A model generated the notes under the pieces. It worked only from the letters and a program-made list of their open reading frames with translations, was not told the origin of the DNA and made no database searches. Shown here piece after piece: positions 24,707 through 33,809 of a stretch of DNA of 35,840 bases. The position numbers were made by a program, and so were the translations under genes. Every line of letters starts with the position of its first letter. The first letter of the stretch is position 1. This stretch comes from Kiritimatiellia bacterium. GTDB taxonomy: Bacteria; Verrucomicrobiota; Kiritimatiellia; RFP12; DVOR01. Where the stretch lies: assembly GCA_900771325.1 (NCBI GenBank), contig CAAGNN010000163.1, forward strand, positions 1 to 35,840, written 5' to 3'.

Positions 24707-25531
24707 CTGCGTGTGCCAGAAGATGCCCCCGCGCCCGTCTGCCGCTGTCGCCTGCACGGTGGACGCCGCGGCCTTGCGCACCGCAAAATATTGATGGTAC
24801 GCGCCGAGAATCTTCGCGTCCGCACTGGAAAACAGATGAAGTTCCGCAAGATGTCGAGGAGGCGCACCTTCTCGAAAATGCCCTCGACGAAGGTGTCGAA
24901 CTGAGCGACCTGCGTGTTTTCGTAGCGTCCGTCCTTCGTCTTCCACGCTATAAAACGATCTTCCCCGGCGGTAATCGTTCCCGCCTTAGAGACGGCGAGG
25001 TCGCTCATCACCAGAAAGGCGTTATAAACGAAAAGCGACGGAATCTCGTGCAGGTAGTTCCGCAGTTGCAGAAACGCCTCCGATGCATCTGCCTCCTCGT
25101 GCGACGGCGACTTCAGCACGAACACCACCACATCCGGCCGTTTTTCGCTGTTCCCCACAACCGTCCACTGATTGGCAACGACGAACGAATTATTCGCGAC
25201 ATTTCCATTATCGACCAAGTGCACCAGCGCAGAACACTGTTCCCCTCGGCGAAATAGCTGACGGGAACACCGTTCTGCAGATAATCCATAAACCGCCGGT
25301 TCCGCTGGACTGTCGAATCGCTTTCAATGTTCGCAACTTTTCGATTACCTCGCTGCAAGCCGCCGCCGGAAGCGTCGGATTGATTCGCTCCACGGTCGAA
25401 CCCAGTTCGTCCAAGGACAGCGGTTCGCCGTAGTCTCACTTCACATCCAGGCCGTAGACGTAAGCGTATCCCAACACATTGCGGAAGATTTCGATGACCG
25501 CATTCTCAAAGTCAGACTCTATAAAGGACAT
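24700..25531 (-). pseudogene. hsdR: hsdR fragment: type I restriction endonuclease N-terminus, decayed and truncated
   Basis: The ATG at 25531 with GAGGT upstream begins MSFIESDFENAVIEIFRNVL, the HsdR N-terminus. After GLDVK comes TGA where relatives have Arg or Asp, then DYGEPLSLDELG continues in the same frame. Three frame changes follow: near 25310 into VQRNRRFMDYLQNGVPVSYF, near 25240 into SALVHLVDNGNVANN, and near 24845 into SSADAKILGAYHQYFAVRKA. The nuclease-type region PDVVVFVLKSP and SLFVYNAFLVMSD is visible. The frame ends at DGRGGIFWHTQ, exactly where the Walker A GSGKS should follow, and the ogt-cassette hairpin begins there. The motor and C-terminal parts are absent. The product cannot cleave DNA. 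Confidence 0.9.
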
Positions 25532-25556
25532 AGTTTATTACCTCGTTCGTGGCAAA

Positions 25557-26516
25557 TTATTTCACTAACGCATTCAGCGTCAAGCCTTGTTCACGGGTGA
25601 TGGTCCTCTTTTCGACGTGATGCGTCCAGGGCGCCAGCATCAGAAGCCGCCTTTCCGCACTGGCTTCGAAATAGCGTTTCGGCGGCTTGTAGATGGGCGG
25701 GAAACCGTTTTCGAGCAGGACGACCAGCAGTAGCTTCGCCTCCAGGGCCGCCAGCGCAATCTCTTTTTCGCCCGGACTGACGCACGGAGAAATCAGCACT
25801 GCACCGTTCCGCGCCGCCGCAAGCAGGTCGCGCTTCTGCTTCTCCAAAACTTCCGGCGAAATGCGGCGCGAGCACTGAATCACCGTGCGCACGGGTCGCT
25901 CCAACAAAAAGTGATTCCCGATCGCCGAAGACGAATGACCGCCGAGCGACAGCCCACGCACCACGCGAAAAAGCTCCGGATGCGCCTACTTTACCGCCAG
26001 ACAGCGCGAGTTGTCGCGTACGTAGTCCAGCATCCGCGCAAACTGCCCCCGCCGAAAGAGAATCCGGTCGTGATACCCCGGCTCCCAAATGCGCCCGCCG
26101 CAAGCGGCGGAGAACGGAACCTCCACCCTCTTGTCCTGTCCCTAGGCGCTTGCGCTTCGGAGAAAAAGTGAAGTTGAATGCGCCTTCAGAAATCCCACAA
26201 TCGCCCCAAGCGGCTTCTCTTGCTCTTCCCGCACAAAAAACACATCGTGGAAATGATCTGGCATCACCACCGTCTCCAACAGCTCGATGCCGGGATAACG
26301 CTTCGGTATCTCCGCCCAGCAACGCGCCACGATCTCCCCAAGCGCGCTCTTGCGGATTTCCGGCTTCGCTTCGCCCCCCACGAGCCGACCGAAAATCGGA
26401 CGGTGCTCGAACGCCGTCAGCGTGACCATATAGATACAACGACTGCGGTAGTCCCATCCAAGGCACCTCTGAAGCATCCTGTCCTTCATCCCATGCTCAC
26501 TTAAGCCTGTTTCCAT
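25557..26516 (-). pseudogene. RAYT-like (REP-associated tyrosine transposase type) gene with two in-frame TAG stops
   Basis: A single frame of about 319 codons is interrupted only by two TAG codons (about 26142-26144, after LFLRSASA, and near 25990, after NSRCLAVK). The first part has WDYRSRCIYMVTLTAFEHRP and the HUH motif in VVMPDHFHDVFF. The middle has WEPGYHDRILFRRGQFARML and DYVRDN. The C-terminal domain (NGAVLISPCVSPGEK, LLVVLLENGF, RLLMLAPW) is Rossmann-like, as in Y1-transposase-like proteins of this group. TAG is a normal stop elsewhere in the window (for example at 14680), so recoding is unlikely and this is a pseudogene. It lies between herA and the hsdR fragment, 25 bp before hsdR. 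Confidence 0.82.
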
Positions 26517-26720
26517 TCAAGCCTTGCGAATCGTCCTGCCCTAGCGTCCTGTTCCACGACGCTTGCGCCGTGGTCAAAAATCTCTTCTCTCAGCAAGAAA
26601 AAGCTCTCCTCTTAATTCTTTGCCGTCTCATAGATGTCCTCATCGGCAGCATCTTGCAGAACAAGTCTCCAAGGGATTCTCGAAAATCGATTCCATAAAA
26701 GGATTCAGGATTTAATGTTC
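26517..26720. other. Gap between herA and the transposase relic
   Basis: The 204-bp stretch has lower GC than the neighbouring relics. A short inverted segment (cgacgcttgcgccgtggtc) is present. I see no gene and no terminator hairpin with a U-run. Confidence 0.5.
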
Positions 26721-28790
26721 TTATGGCGCATTAGATTCTGAAGACAGAGATTTGCCCGTCCACCGCTCACAGGTTTCTTCATAAGGTATCGCTTCATCCT
26801 TTAGCCAATTTTTGATATACTTGGGATTATTGCTATTTGGCGTCGGAGAAACGTCATCAATCCTAACAAGCACAGGAGTCCGCACACAATCGCCAGTAAT
26901 AATAGCATGTTGTTGCGGAATAATAGGCAGTTGGTCCAGCAAATCTGCATTTGCGCTTGAAACAAGCCCCCGAACATACTTCTGGTCATCTGGATTCTGT
27001 AACCGATGGATTACAAAAGAATTACATTGAGATAAAACAGTCTTGGAAAGCTCTGACGGTCGCTGACTTGAAACAATTAGCGAAATTCCATACTTACGTC
27101 CTTCACGCGCGATTCGTTCAAAAACCGTCTTGGCTACCGAATCCTTGTTTTCTGCAATATAATTCTGCGCTTCTTCCAAAACGATAACGATTGGAAATTT
27201 TCCTCTTTGCTCTGGAAGGAAATTTGAAACGAACTCCAATATTATTCGACCGAGCAGCGCAGTAATCGTTTCCAGAACCTCAAATGGAAGCGGCGAAACA
27301 TCGATTACGGTTATTTGATTTGTTTTGCCTTCAGATTCTTTTAAAGGAGAATTGTTGGTATTGTATTGTTTAATGAAATTTTCTCCATCTCCAGCCCTAA
27401 AGCACCTATTATAATCTCCCAATAAAAGAGATAAAAATTGCGGCAGGATACTTTTATTAATTTCATCCGAATCCTTTAGCATAAGGGGTATCGCCATCCT
27501 CTTATCATTAAGGAAGCTGTTCATCCGCAACCTTAGCGTTGATACATATTCGGAAATTCGATTGTTGTTTGAGCTCTCTTGTGAAATCGCCACATCCAAA
27601 AACGTTGCGCACAACTCTTGATAACTAAACCATATTGGCAAATCTATGTTTTGTTCGCTCGCAATTTGATTCTCAATTTTCTGTTTTTGACATGTTGCAA
27701 CAAACTCTTTCATTTTGGAAATTAAAGAAGGAGGCGGAGATTTATTCCCCTTCCCCATTTGCAAATTCTGCAAATCTTTTGGAAGCTTCGCCTTAAATTC
27801 TTTGTAGGATTCTGATAAAGACTCTGCTTTCCACCAACATCCTTCTTGGGCGGCGCTAAGCATGGTGCAGAAATGATTTAACTCAACCGTTGATATTAAA
27901 TTTTTGTTTGTCGTATCCGAAGGCGCATTTTCATTCTTTGCGAGTCCAATTGCCCTGTTCAACACTGGGGCCTGCGTTCCGTCACCCGGCCTAAGTAAAG
28001 ATTTAAAATCTTCCCAGTTCATCAACCAGTACGGAACTTTTCCTTTTCCCTCTCCTCCATAATAGTAAGCATTTATTCTTTTAAGCTCATAGTCGTTCTT
28101 GGAGGCATTCGTCAAAAAAGCGTTTTTGTACTCGCCGTTTGTATCAAATATAACAATGTGCGCGTTCTCCAAAAATTTTCCACTCCCTTCCTCGCCGAAA
28201 TCGTACTTAAACAGATTTCTTAAAATCGAGGTTAAGGTACAAGATTTTCCGGATCCAGTATTGCCCAGAATCGCGGCATGTTTAACAAAAAATTGGTCCG
28301 GACAAATCTTTACTTTATAGTCTTGGAATGCCGGTGATGTGCCGATGGGAAGGTAATAATCTTTTTCGTAGTCAATTTTTCTTTTGTCGGGCTGATCGTC
28401 AAAAATATGTTTAAGGTCTTTTTCTGTAACATACCATACCGGATTGTCCAACGAGGGGAAATTATATACCCCGTGAACAAAATGTTCTTTGCCGTCTTCC
28501 TTTGCGATGGTTCCCAACATGGTTGCAGAGATATAGCGAGCAGATGTCGGCAAGGTTATGCTTACGGAGCTTCGCTCCAATTCCACCTCCTCCTTCATCG
28601 TAATGCGCGTTATTAACGTGACAATCCGATCTGCGCCAACCGGGATAATCAAATAAGAATTTATTCTCGCAATTTCATAAATGTCGTTGATTCCGCTTTT
28701 ATAGGCACCTTTCAAATCCGTTTCGACTTTGATAAAAACATGATAATTGTCAACGGAAAGAACTCTTCCAATAATTCTATTCTGCGTCAT
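26721..28790 (-). CDS. herA: HerA-type DNA translocase ATPase of a SIR2-HerA defence pair
   Basis: The 689-residue protein has an N-terminal HAS barrel (about 1-100, RIIGRVLSVDNYHVFIKVET). Walker A GNTGSGKS is at 176-183, IVIFDTNGEYKNAF at about 215, and Walker B FPIVIVLEEAQNY near 530-540. AREGRKYGISLIVSSQRPSE with the arginine-finger region and HRLQNPDDQKYVR follow. HerA forms a hexameric ring. In characterised SIR2-HerA systems it assembles with SIR2 and activates NAD+ depletion on phage infection. GGAGG lies 8 nt before the ATG, and the gene overlaps the SIR2 stop by 14 bp. GC is far lower than the flanking genes, suggesting acquisition as a unit with SIR2. Confidence 0.93.
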   Translation of the reverse strand: MTQNRIIGRVLSVDNYHVFIKVETDLKGAYKSGINDIYEIARINSYLIIPVGADRIVTLITRITMKEEVELERSSVSITLPTSARYISATMLGTIAKEDGKEHFVHGVYNFPSLDNPVWYVTEKDLKHIFDDQPDKRKIDYEKDYYLPIGTSPAFQDYKVKICPDQFFVKHAAILGNTGSGKSCTLTSILRNLFKYDFGEEGSGKFLENAHIVIFDTNGEYKNAFLTNASKNDYELKRINAYYYGGEGKGKVPYWLMNWEDFKSLLRPGDGTQAPVLNRAIGLAKNENAPSDTTNKNLISTVELNHFCTMLSAAQEGCWWKAESLSESYKEFKAKLPKDLQNLQMGKGNKSPPPSLISKMKEFVATCQKQKIENQIASEQNIDLPIWFSYQELCATFLDVAISQESSNNNRISEYVSTLRLRMNSFLNDKRMAIPLMLKDSDEINKSILPQFLSLLLGDYNRCFRAGDGENFIKQYNTNNSPLKESEGKTNQITVIDVSPLPFEVLETITALLGRIILEFVSNFLPEQRGKFPIVIVLEEAQNYIAENKDSVAKTVFERIAREGRKYGISLIVSSQRPSELSKTVLSQCNSFVIHRLQNPDDQKYVRGLVSSANADLLDQLPIIPQQHAIITGDCVRTPVLVRIDDVSPTPNSNNPKYIKNWLKDEAIPYEETCERWTGKSLSSESNAP

Positions 28791-30084
28791 TTGTTGCCTC
28801 CGATTTCATCTGAGGATTGTTATCTGAAAAGAGAGTCTCCAATGTTTTAGCAAGAGCAATCTGCTCATCTACTTCGTATAGATCCGGCATTATATTTTCC
28901 ACAAAACCGACGAACGAAGACTGAGCAAGGTCCGTTTCATCAAGAATGATAATTCGCTTGTCCCCAATCATTTTCAGCAACTCAATTTCCGAAAGCCGCT
29001 TGTTTGAAGTAGTCCGATCTTCTTCCGAAGAGGAAGCCCCATTATTAACGGTTTCTTTCTTAGCACTGTCTGGAGCAGCGCTCTTTTCCTCTGAAGAGGA
29101 CGAGGGGGGCGGAACATAATTTGCGATAATCAGCGTGAACGAGGGAATTGAAAGTGCTTGCTTAATAATGTCATTCACATGTTCATCGTTAAATGAATAT
29201 CCCAAACACACCAAGACAGATTGCGGCTGCGTGATCGCTTGGGCAAATTGCCGAAATAATTCAGAATACGGCAGATCCAAGGTATAAGTTTTTTTGTTGA
29301 CGCAAGGATAAACCATCAATTGATGATTTTCATCGAAACGCCCCATGCCCTGCACTTCACGAATGCCGTAAGTGTTTTTTATGCTAGGTTCAACAGATTG
29401 CCAGGACAGAGAGCCATGGAGCTTATAATATCTCAGCACTTTTTCTGCCCGATGAACTTTCCCCGAAACACTCTGCCCCGGATAGAAAATATCATAGTCA
29501 TATACCTCTGGTCGAAAACAGCGATTATGAACGCCGGAAAAACCATTGATATAATGCACTCCTAAATTATCCAAGGCATAATCGAACGCCATATCATAGT
29601 TAAGCGTAAAAAGGTTCGCTCGTCTTAAATTGCCTGGTCGTTGAAGTAATTTCTTTATTAACAATTCATGATAATAATATCTGTTCTCTTTAAGTTTTTC
29701 ACCTTTTTCGTCTGAAGAATAATCGCCCGGTATCGTTGTCTTTTCCGTATCACAGTTTTCAAACAACCAGCGTTGCATCTTTGTCATCGATTCGCGTTGG
29801 ACTTGCGAAGATTCCTTCTTTTGCTCTTTTTGCTCTGTCAGAAAAATATCCGCTTGCAAGCAATTAAAAAGGTCTTCGTATGAAGGATCCTTTCCTTTAC
29901 CAAAATATTTTTCAGTTTCGGCGCGGACATCAAGCCCGTGACAGCCGCTTATTTTTCTGATAATTGGTGCACCCAAATGAAAGCTTCCCCCTGCACCAAC
30001 TAAGAAACTGACATTATCGAGTTCAAGATACTTCTTAATCTTGAGCTGAATTTCACGGATTGATTGCTTCTCTTGATTTTTCAT
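28777..30084 (-). CDS. SIR2-family NADase of a SIR2-HerA defence pair
   Basis: The 435-residue protein has a SIR2 domain at about 20-325. The NAD-binding loop is FLVGAGGSF (GAGGS at 30-34). The catalytic Asn is in TLNYD (N162), the catalytic His in YKLHGSLSW (H223), and the C-terminal signature is LVCLGYSFNDEHVND (295-304 region). Defence SIR2 proteins cleave NAD+ to stop phage growth. A Ser/Glu-rich low-complexity linker (about 326-362, PPPSSSSEEKSAAPDSAKK) precedes a short C-terminal part. AGGAG lies before the ATG. The gene follows hsdS by 28 bp and overlaps herA by 14 bp. All catalytic residues I can place are present, so the pair looks intact. Confidence 0.92.
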   Translation of the reverse strand: MKNQEKQSIREIQLKIKKYLELDNVSFLVGAGGSFHLGAPIIRKISGCHGLDVRAETEKYFGKGKDPSYEDLFNCLQADIFLTEQKEQKKESSQVQRESMTKMQRWLFENCDTEKTTIPGDYSSDEKGEKLKENRYYYHELLIKKLLQRPGNLRRANLFTLNYDMAFDYALDNLGVHYINGFSGVHNRCFRPEVYDYDIFYPGQSVSGKVHRAEKVLRYYKLHGSLSWQSVEPSIKNTYGIREVQGMGRFDENHQLMVYPCVNKKTYTLDLPYSELFRQFAQAITQPQSVLVCLGYSFNDEHVNDIIKQALSIPSFTLIIANYVPPPSSSSEEKSAAPDSAKKETVNNGASSSEEDRTTSNKRLSEIELLKMIGDKRIIILDETDLAQSSFVGFVENIMPDLYEVDEQIALAKTLETLFSDNNPQMKSEATNDAE

Positions 30085-30112
30085 ATACTACTCTCTCCTA
30101 AAAGTTAAGTCA

Positions 30113-31216
30113 TCATCTACCCTCATCCACAACGGAAACTTCCCCGGACATCAGGCGCGGCAGAAGCGAATCTCTAAAAATCGAAAGGACCTTAGATTCC
30201 TTATCTATAAGTAATCGTTTATTCGCGATGGGAGCAACAAGCGCCGTAAAAATGTTTAACGTTTTTATCGATGGGATGGCTATTCGATAATCCATTATCT
30301 GTTGTTTGTCGCTTCGCGGCATTTTCGTGCCCGTAGAACCAGAAACCACAAATTCAAAAAAACTGTCACTATAAAGTGCACTGTAAACAAAATGTGCAAA
30401 ATATTCCTGCTTAGGATGAAAACATAGAACATCCGGAGAGCAGCCTCCCGAAAAACCACAGAATACAATCTTCTTAAAATATGGGCGAATATTGGACAGC
30501 AACGTGTCTCCAACAGAGAAAGCCGTTGTTTGTGAAATTGAAGGCAAGCTTGTCGCCCGAACATATCCTCCCCTATTTGGAAGCATATTCTCTGTCGATA
30601 TATAAGTTTCTAATGTTAAAGTTGAAACATCAATGCGCTTGGAATTATAGAAGCAAATATCCCCCAATCTTCCTTCTTCCCAATCCTTGGGCATTTTGCC
30701 TCCGAAGGGGGTGAAGTCCACAAACCACGATTTGAAGAGCGCTTGCGCCATTTGCTCCAAATGGCGGTTGATTCGCTTGTTGTTTTCGATTTTGTCATCG
30801 AGAGATGAGAGAATTGCGGCAATACGCTTTTGCGTTTCCAACAGTGGAACATCTACAATCTGTTTGGAGAGTGTTTTAACGGAAAGCCCTGGCTGTGCCG
30901 ATTGTGCAGATAAGCGCCCAAGTTGCATGTGGGAGAGCAAGTAGGCCAAATAGCGAGTGTCATTCTTCCCGTCTGCGCAAACCACAATGGCGTGTTCGGT
31001 CATATAGGCAGCCCCCTTGAAATACCTTACATTTCCACAAAACGCCCATTGCCGCCCTATAATCGCACATTCGCCATCAAAATTAGAGACATTTGAATAT
31101 CCGCAAAGCCCATTCCCTCCGTACACAGGATATTTTCCTTCTGCACTGACGAGCTTTGCCGAGATACTTTTGCCGCTACTCAAGCGACTACATATGGCCC
31201 CCAATTCACACTTCAT
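30113..31216 (-). CDS. hsdS: Type I restriction-modification specificity subunit
   Basis: The 367-residue protein has the two-domain HsdS layout. TRD1 is at about 1-105 and the first conserved helix is near 110-160 (SLDDKIENNKRINRHLEQMA, QALFKSWFVDF). TRD2 is at about 175-315 and the last helix is DKESKVLSIFRDSLLPRLMS. Each TRD reads half of a bipartite DNA site for HsdM, and for HsdR when present. It starts 11 bp inside hsdM, typical of the operon. TRD1 starts almost at residue 1 (MKCELGAICSRLSSGKSISA). Total length is slightly short for the family but complete. With hsdR broken, HsdM2S would work as an orphan methyltransferase. Confidence 0.95.
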   Translation of the reverse strand: MKCELGAICSRLSSGKSISAKLVSAEGKYPVYGGNGLCGYSNVSNFDGECAIIGRQWAFCGNVRYFKGAAYMTEHAIVVCADGKNDTRYLAYLLSHMQLGRLSAQSAQPGLSVKTLSKQIVDVPLLETQKRIAAILSSLDDKIENNKRINRHLEQMAQALFKSWFVDFTPFGGKMPKDWEEGRLGDICFYNSKRIDVSTLTLETYISTENMLPNRGGYVRATSLPSISQTTAFSVGDTLLSNIRPYFKKIVFCGFSGGCSPDVLCFHPKQEYFAHFVYSALYSDSFFEFVVSGSTGTKMPRSDKQQIMDYRIAIPSIKTLNIFTALVAPIANKRLLIDKESKVLSIFRDSLLPRLMSGEVSVVDEGR

Positions 31217-32711
31217 AGCCGATGCTTCCCAACCGCTTTTTGATTTCCTTTTCGAGTTCGCGGGAACGCTTGAACATTTCCGAAAGTTCGGAAGTAAGGC
31301 GCTTCATCTTCTGCTCGAAGGGCTCGTCATCCGTTTCCTCTTCCTCGATGCCGACATAGCGGCCGGGCGTGAGAATGAAGTCTTGCTTGGCGATTTCCTC
31401 GGTGGTGACGGCGGCGCAGAAACCTTTTTGAGGGGTTAGTTTCCCGGCGTTGAAATCATCGAACGTGTCGGCGATTTTCTGGATTTCCGCCTCCGAAAGT
31501 TCGCGGTGGACGCGATCGACGAGCGTGCCCAACTTGCGCGCATCGATGAAAAGGGTTTTACCTTTCTGATTCTTATCGCGGCTGACGAACCAGAGCGTGG
31601 CGGGGATGGTCACGCCGTAAAAAAGATTGGAAGGCATAGCGACGATGCCTTCGACGAGGTCCGCCTCGACGATTTTCCGGCGGATTTCGCCTTCGCCGCC
31701 GCTTTGCGAAGAGAGCGAGCCGTTGGCGAGCACCATGCCGATTTTGCCGTGCGGCGCGAGGTGGTGAATCATGTGTTGCAGCCAGGCAAAGTTAGCGTTC
31801 CCGTTGGGAGGAAGTCCGTATTTCCAGCGCACGTCATCGCTGAGCGAGCCGTCGTTCCAGTCGGAAAGATTGAAGGGCGGATTGGCGAGGATGTAGTCGG
31901 CCTTGAGCGTCGGGTGGAGGTCTTTCGAGAAGGTGTCCGCATTGTAGGGGCCAAGATCCGCCTCAATGCCGCGAATGGCCAGATTTATGATGGCGAGTTT
32001 GCGGGTTGTCGGGTTCGACTCCTGCCCGTAGATGGAGACGGTCCCACGCCCGCCGCTGTGTTCGCGCACAAATTGCTCGGACTGCACGAACATCCCGCCG
32101 CTCCCGCAGCAGGGATCGTAGATGCGGTGCTCCGCCGTCGGCTTGAGCACGGCGACCAATGTCCGGACCATGCACGAGGGCGTGTAATACTCTCCGCCGC
32201 GCTTGCCTTCCTTGCTCGCAAACTGTGCAAGGCAGTACTGATAGGTTGAGCCGAGAATGTCCTTGTTCTCGCCGTGGTCGGTCATGCGGATGTTCGTGAA
32301 GAGATCGACCACATCGCCCAAGCGGCGCTTGTCGAGTTCGCCGCGCACAAAGTTCTTCGGCAAAACATCCTTGAGACAACGATTCTCCTTCTCGATCGCG
32401 CGCATCGCGTCATCGATGACGGCACCGACTTCCTCCTTGTGTGCGGCGGCAGCAATGACGCTCCAGCGAGCGGACGGCGGAACGAAGAAGACGTTCTTCT
32501 CCGTATAGGCATCCTTATCCTCCACATCGTCGTCATCCGCCACGAATTCCGCGTAGCGTTCCTCGAATTTGTCTGAGATGTATTTAAGGAAAATCAGTCC
32601 AAGAACGACGTGCTTGTACTCCGCCGCGTCCATATTGCCGCGGAGAATGTCCGCAGCCTTCCAAATCTGTTCCTCGAAACCTACTATTGCAGAACTCTTT
32701 TCTTTAGCCAT
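31206..32711 (-). CDS. hsdM: Type I restriction-modification DNA methyltransferase subunit
   Basis: The 501-residue protein has the HsdM N-terminal helical domain (about 10-130, IWKAADILRGNMDAAEYKHV, LGLIFLKYISDKFEERY). The N6-adenine methyltransferase domain has YDPCCGSGGMF (SAM-binding, 198-208) and catalytic NPPF (277-280), preceded by GGEYYTPSCMVRTLVAVL. The C-terminal helical tail pairs with HsdS. It methylates adenine in both half-sites, using S-adenosylmethionine. It is the first gene of the island operon. GC is higher than in SIR2-herA but lower than in the pil region. A palindrome covers its ribosome binding site. Confidence 0.96.
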   Translation of the reverse strand: MAKEKSSAIVGFEEQIWKAADILRGNMDAAEYKHVVLGLIFLKYISDKFEERYAEFVADDDDVEDKDAYTEKNVFFVPPSARWSVIAAAAHKEEVGAVIDDAMRAIEKENRCLKDVLPKNFVRGELDKRRLGDVVDLFTNIRMTDHGENKDILGSTYQYCLAQFASKEGKRGGEYYTPSCMVRTLVAVLKPTAEHRIYDPCCGSGGMFVQSEQFVREHSGGRGTVSIYGQESNPTTRKLAIINLAIRGIEADLGPYNADTFSKDLHPTLKADYILANPPFNLSDWNDGSLSDDVRWKYGLPPNGNANFAWLQHMIHHLAPHGKIGMVLANGSLSSQSGGEGEIRRKIVEADLVEGIVAMPSNLFYGVTIPATLWFVSRDKNQKGKTLFIDARKLGTLVDRVHRELSEAEIQKIADTFDDFNAGKLTPQKGFCAAVTTEEIAKQDFILTPGRYVGIEEEETDDEPFEQKMKRLTSELSEMFKRSRELEKEIKKRLGSIGYEV

Positions 32712-32716
32712 ACATA

Positions 32717-32729
32717 CTTCCTCAGGAAG
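32717..32729 (-). promoter_or_regulatory. Palindrome covering the hsdM ribosome binding site
   Basis: CTTCC-TGA-GGAAG is a perfect inverted repeat whose right arm contains the GAGGAAG used as Shine-Dalgarno for hsdM (ATG at 32711). It could fold to hide the ribosome binding site or be bound by a controller protein. A TATGAT -10-like box is at 32738-32743. No C-protein gene is recognised in the window. Confidence 0.45.
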
Positions 32730-32811
32730 ATATCTACATCATAACATATCAGCGCTCAAACTTCTACGAATCCTCGAAAAGTGGAAAAAGTGGTCCTCTT
32801 CGACACATTTC

Positions 32812-33117
32812 CTAGGCTTCTACTAACCCTTTTACACACAATACAACCTCCATCCCCCACTTCACACAAAGCAAGTTTTCTAGAAAACAAATACAGTTTA
32901 TCGCATTTTGTGTAATTGTCTCTAGTCGTTCCGAATGAAGTACATTATACAAGAACACCTCCGCTGGATACTTTTCAATTACACACTGAATTTGTCTTTG
33001 TAATTCATCATTATGCTGTTGCGCCTGTAACGCCCCTTTGATAGCTAAATATACCCTTACAATATCATTCAACTCGGCTGTCGTCTCAATGAGCCTTTTG
33101 ATTTCATACTCCTTCAT
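32812..33117 (-). CDS. Small hypothetical cytoplasmic protein
   Basis: The ATG at 33117 with AGAGG upstream gives 101 residues (MKEYEIKRLIETTAELNDIV...). The protein is mostly helical: ELNDIVRVYLAIKGALQAQQ, then HNDELQRQIQCVIEKYP, then a Cys-containing end (INCICFLENLLCVKWGMEV). No family is recognised and no signal peptide is present. It lies upstream of hsdM on the same strand, with about 100 bp between, in low-GC DNA. A small regulator or phage-derived gene is possible, but no evidence decides. Confidence 0.6.
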   Translation of the reverse strand: MKEYEIKRLIETTAELNDIVRVYLAIKGALQAQQHNDELQRQIQCVIEKYPAEVFLYNVLHSERLETITQNAINCICFLENLLCVKWGMEVVLCVKGLVEA

Positions 33118-33282
33118 AAGCACCTCTCTCCTCAAACTGATAACGATAACACTACCCACTCTCGCCTAAAGATAAATACTCTCTTCCACATATCTCCACC
33201 GGATCGAGGTTATCAACAACCTACTCCACACCACCATTTTAGTTTACCTAAATATTAATCCTCCTTTAGAAAGAAGCGACAT

Positions 33283-33771
33283 TCATTTCTGCTTGGTATA
33301 AAAATGGTCTGACTGCAAGATAGAAAGATTTTGTCCGCAAACACCACAATGGAACAGGGTGGGGACAACTTTATGCGTATCTGTACGCACGGCATACCGA
33401 AGATATGCCGCTTTCCCTTCCGCGTGACACTTGGGACATAGCGGCTGCCCCGTCCTGCGATCAATCAGATAATTCTCCCCAACAACGGGTTCTGCTATTG
33501 GTTTCCCTTCAAGTTCGGCGATTCGCCTTTCAATTCTTCCTTGTCGGTGCATAAGTAAGATAAAAACAAAGACAACCGCAATAGAGAACACCGCAAGAAC
33601 AATAATAAGAACCCAGGCAACCGCCAACGCCATTTGCAGCTCCTTGACGGTTGCCACTCCTCCAAAAAGAGGTCCCAATAAACAAGCGAACGGAGTAAAC
33701 AACAGCGAGAATACAGCTAAAACCGCGGTGCTTAACACCGTGCCTATCACACCCTTCACAATATCACTCAT
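33283..33771 (-). CDS. Two-helix membrane protein with C-terminal zinc ribbon
   Basis: The ATG at 33771 with AAGGAG upstream gives 162 residues. Two membrane helices are at about 6-30 (GVIGTVLSTAVLAVFSLLF) and 47-75 (ALAVAWVLIIVLAVFSIAVV), followed by a basic coiled segment (RQGRIERRIAELEG). The end has CPKC near 111-114 and CGVC near 144-147, a CxxC...CxxC zinc ribbon (LCPKCHAEGKAAYLR, LFHCGVCGQNLSIL). The closing sequence is typical of phage- and island-borne short proteins with this layout. Function is unknown. A longer ATG at 33891 would add 40 residues but lacks a ribosome binding site. Confidence 0.72.
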   Translation of the reverse strand: MSDIVKGVIGTVLSTAVLAVFSLLFTPFACLLGPLFGGVATVKELQMALAVAWVLIIVLAVFSIAVVFVFILLMHRQGRIERRIAELEGKPIAEPVVGENYLIDRRTGQPLCPKCHAEGKAAYLRYAVRTDTHKVVPTLFHCGVCGQNLSILQSDHFYTKQK

Positions 33772-33809
33772 CAAATACCACTCCTTCAATGTTATTGCCA
33801 GTATGGCGC

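Noticed and set aside
25591..26466. 291-codon frame across the transposase relic
   Set aside because: Residues that match the transposase family lie in another frame, which is continuous apart from two TAG codons. This one is a shadow.
25557..26516. Genetic-code change (TAG read as an amino acid)
   Set aside because: TAG ends other good genes in the window (14680), and the neighbouring hsdR has TGA and frameshifts, so ordinary decay explains it.
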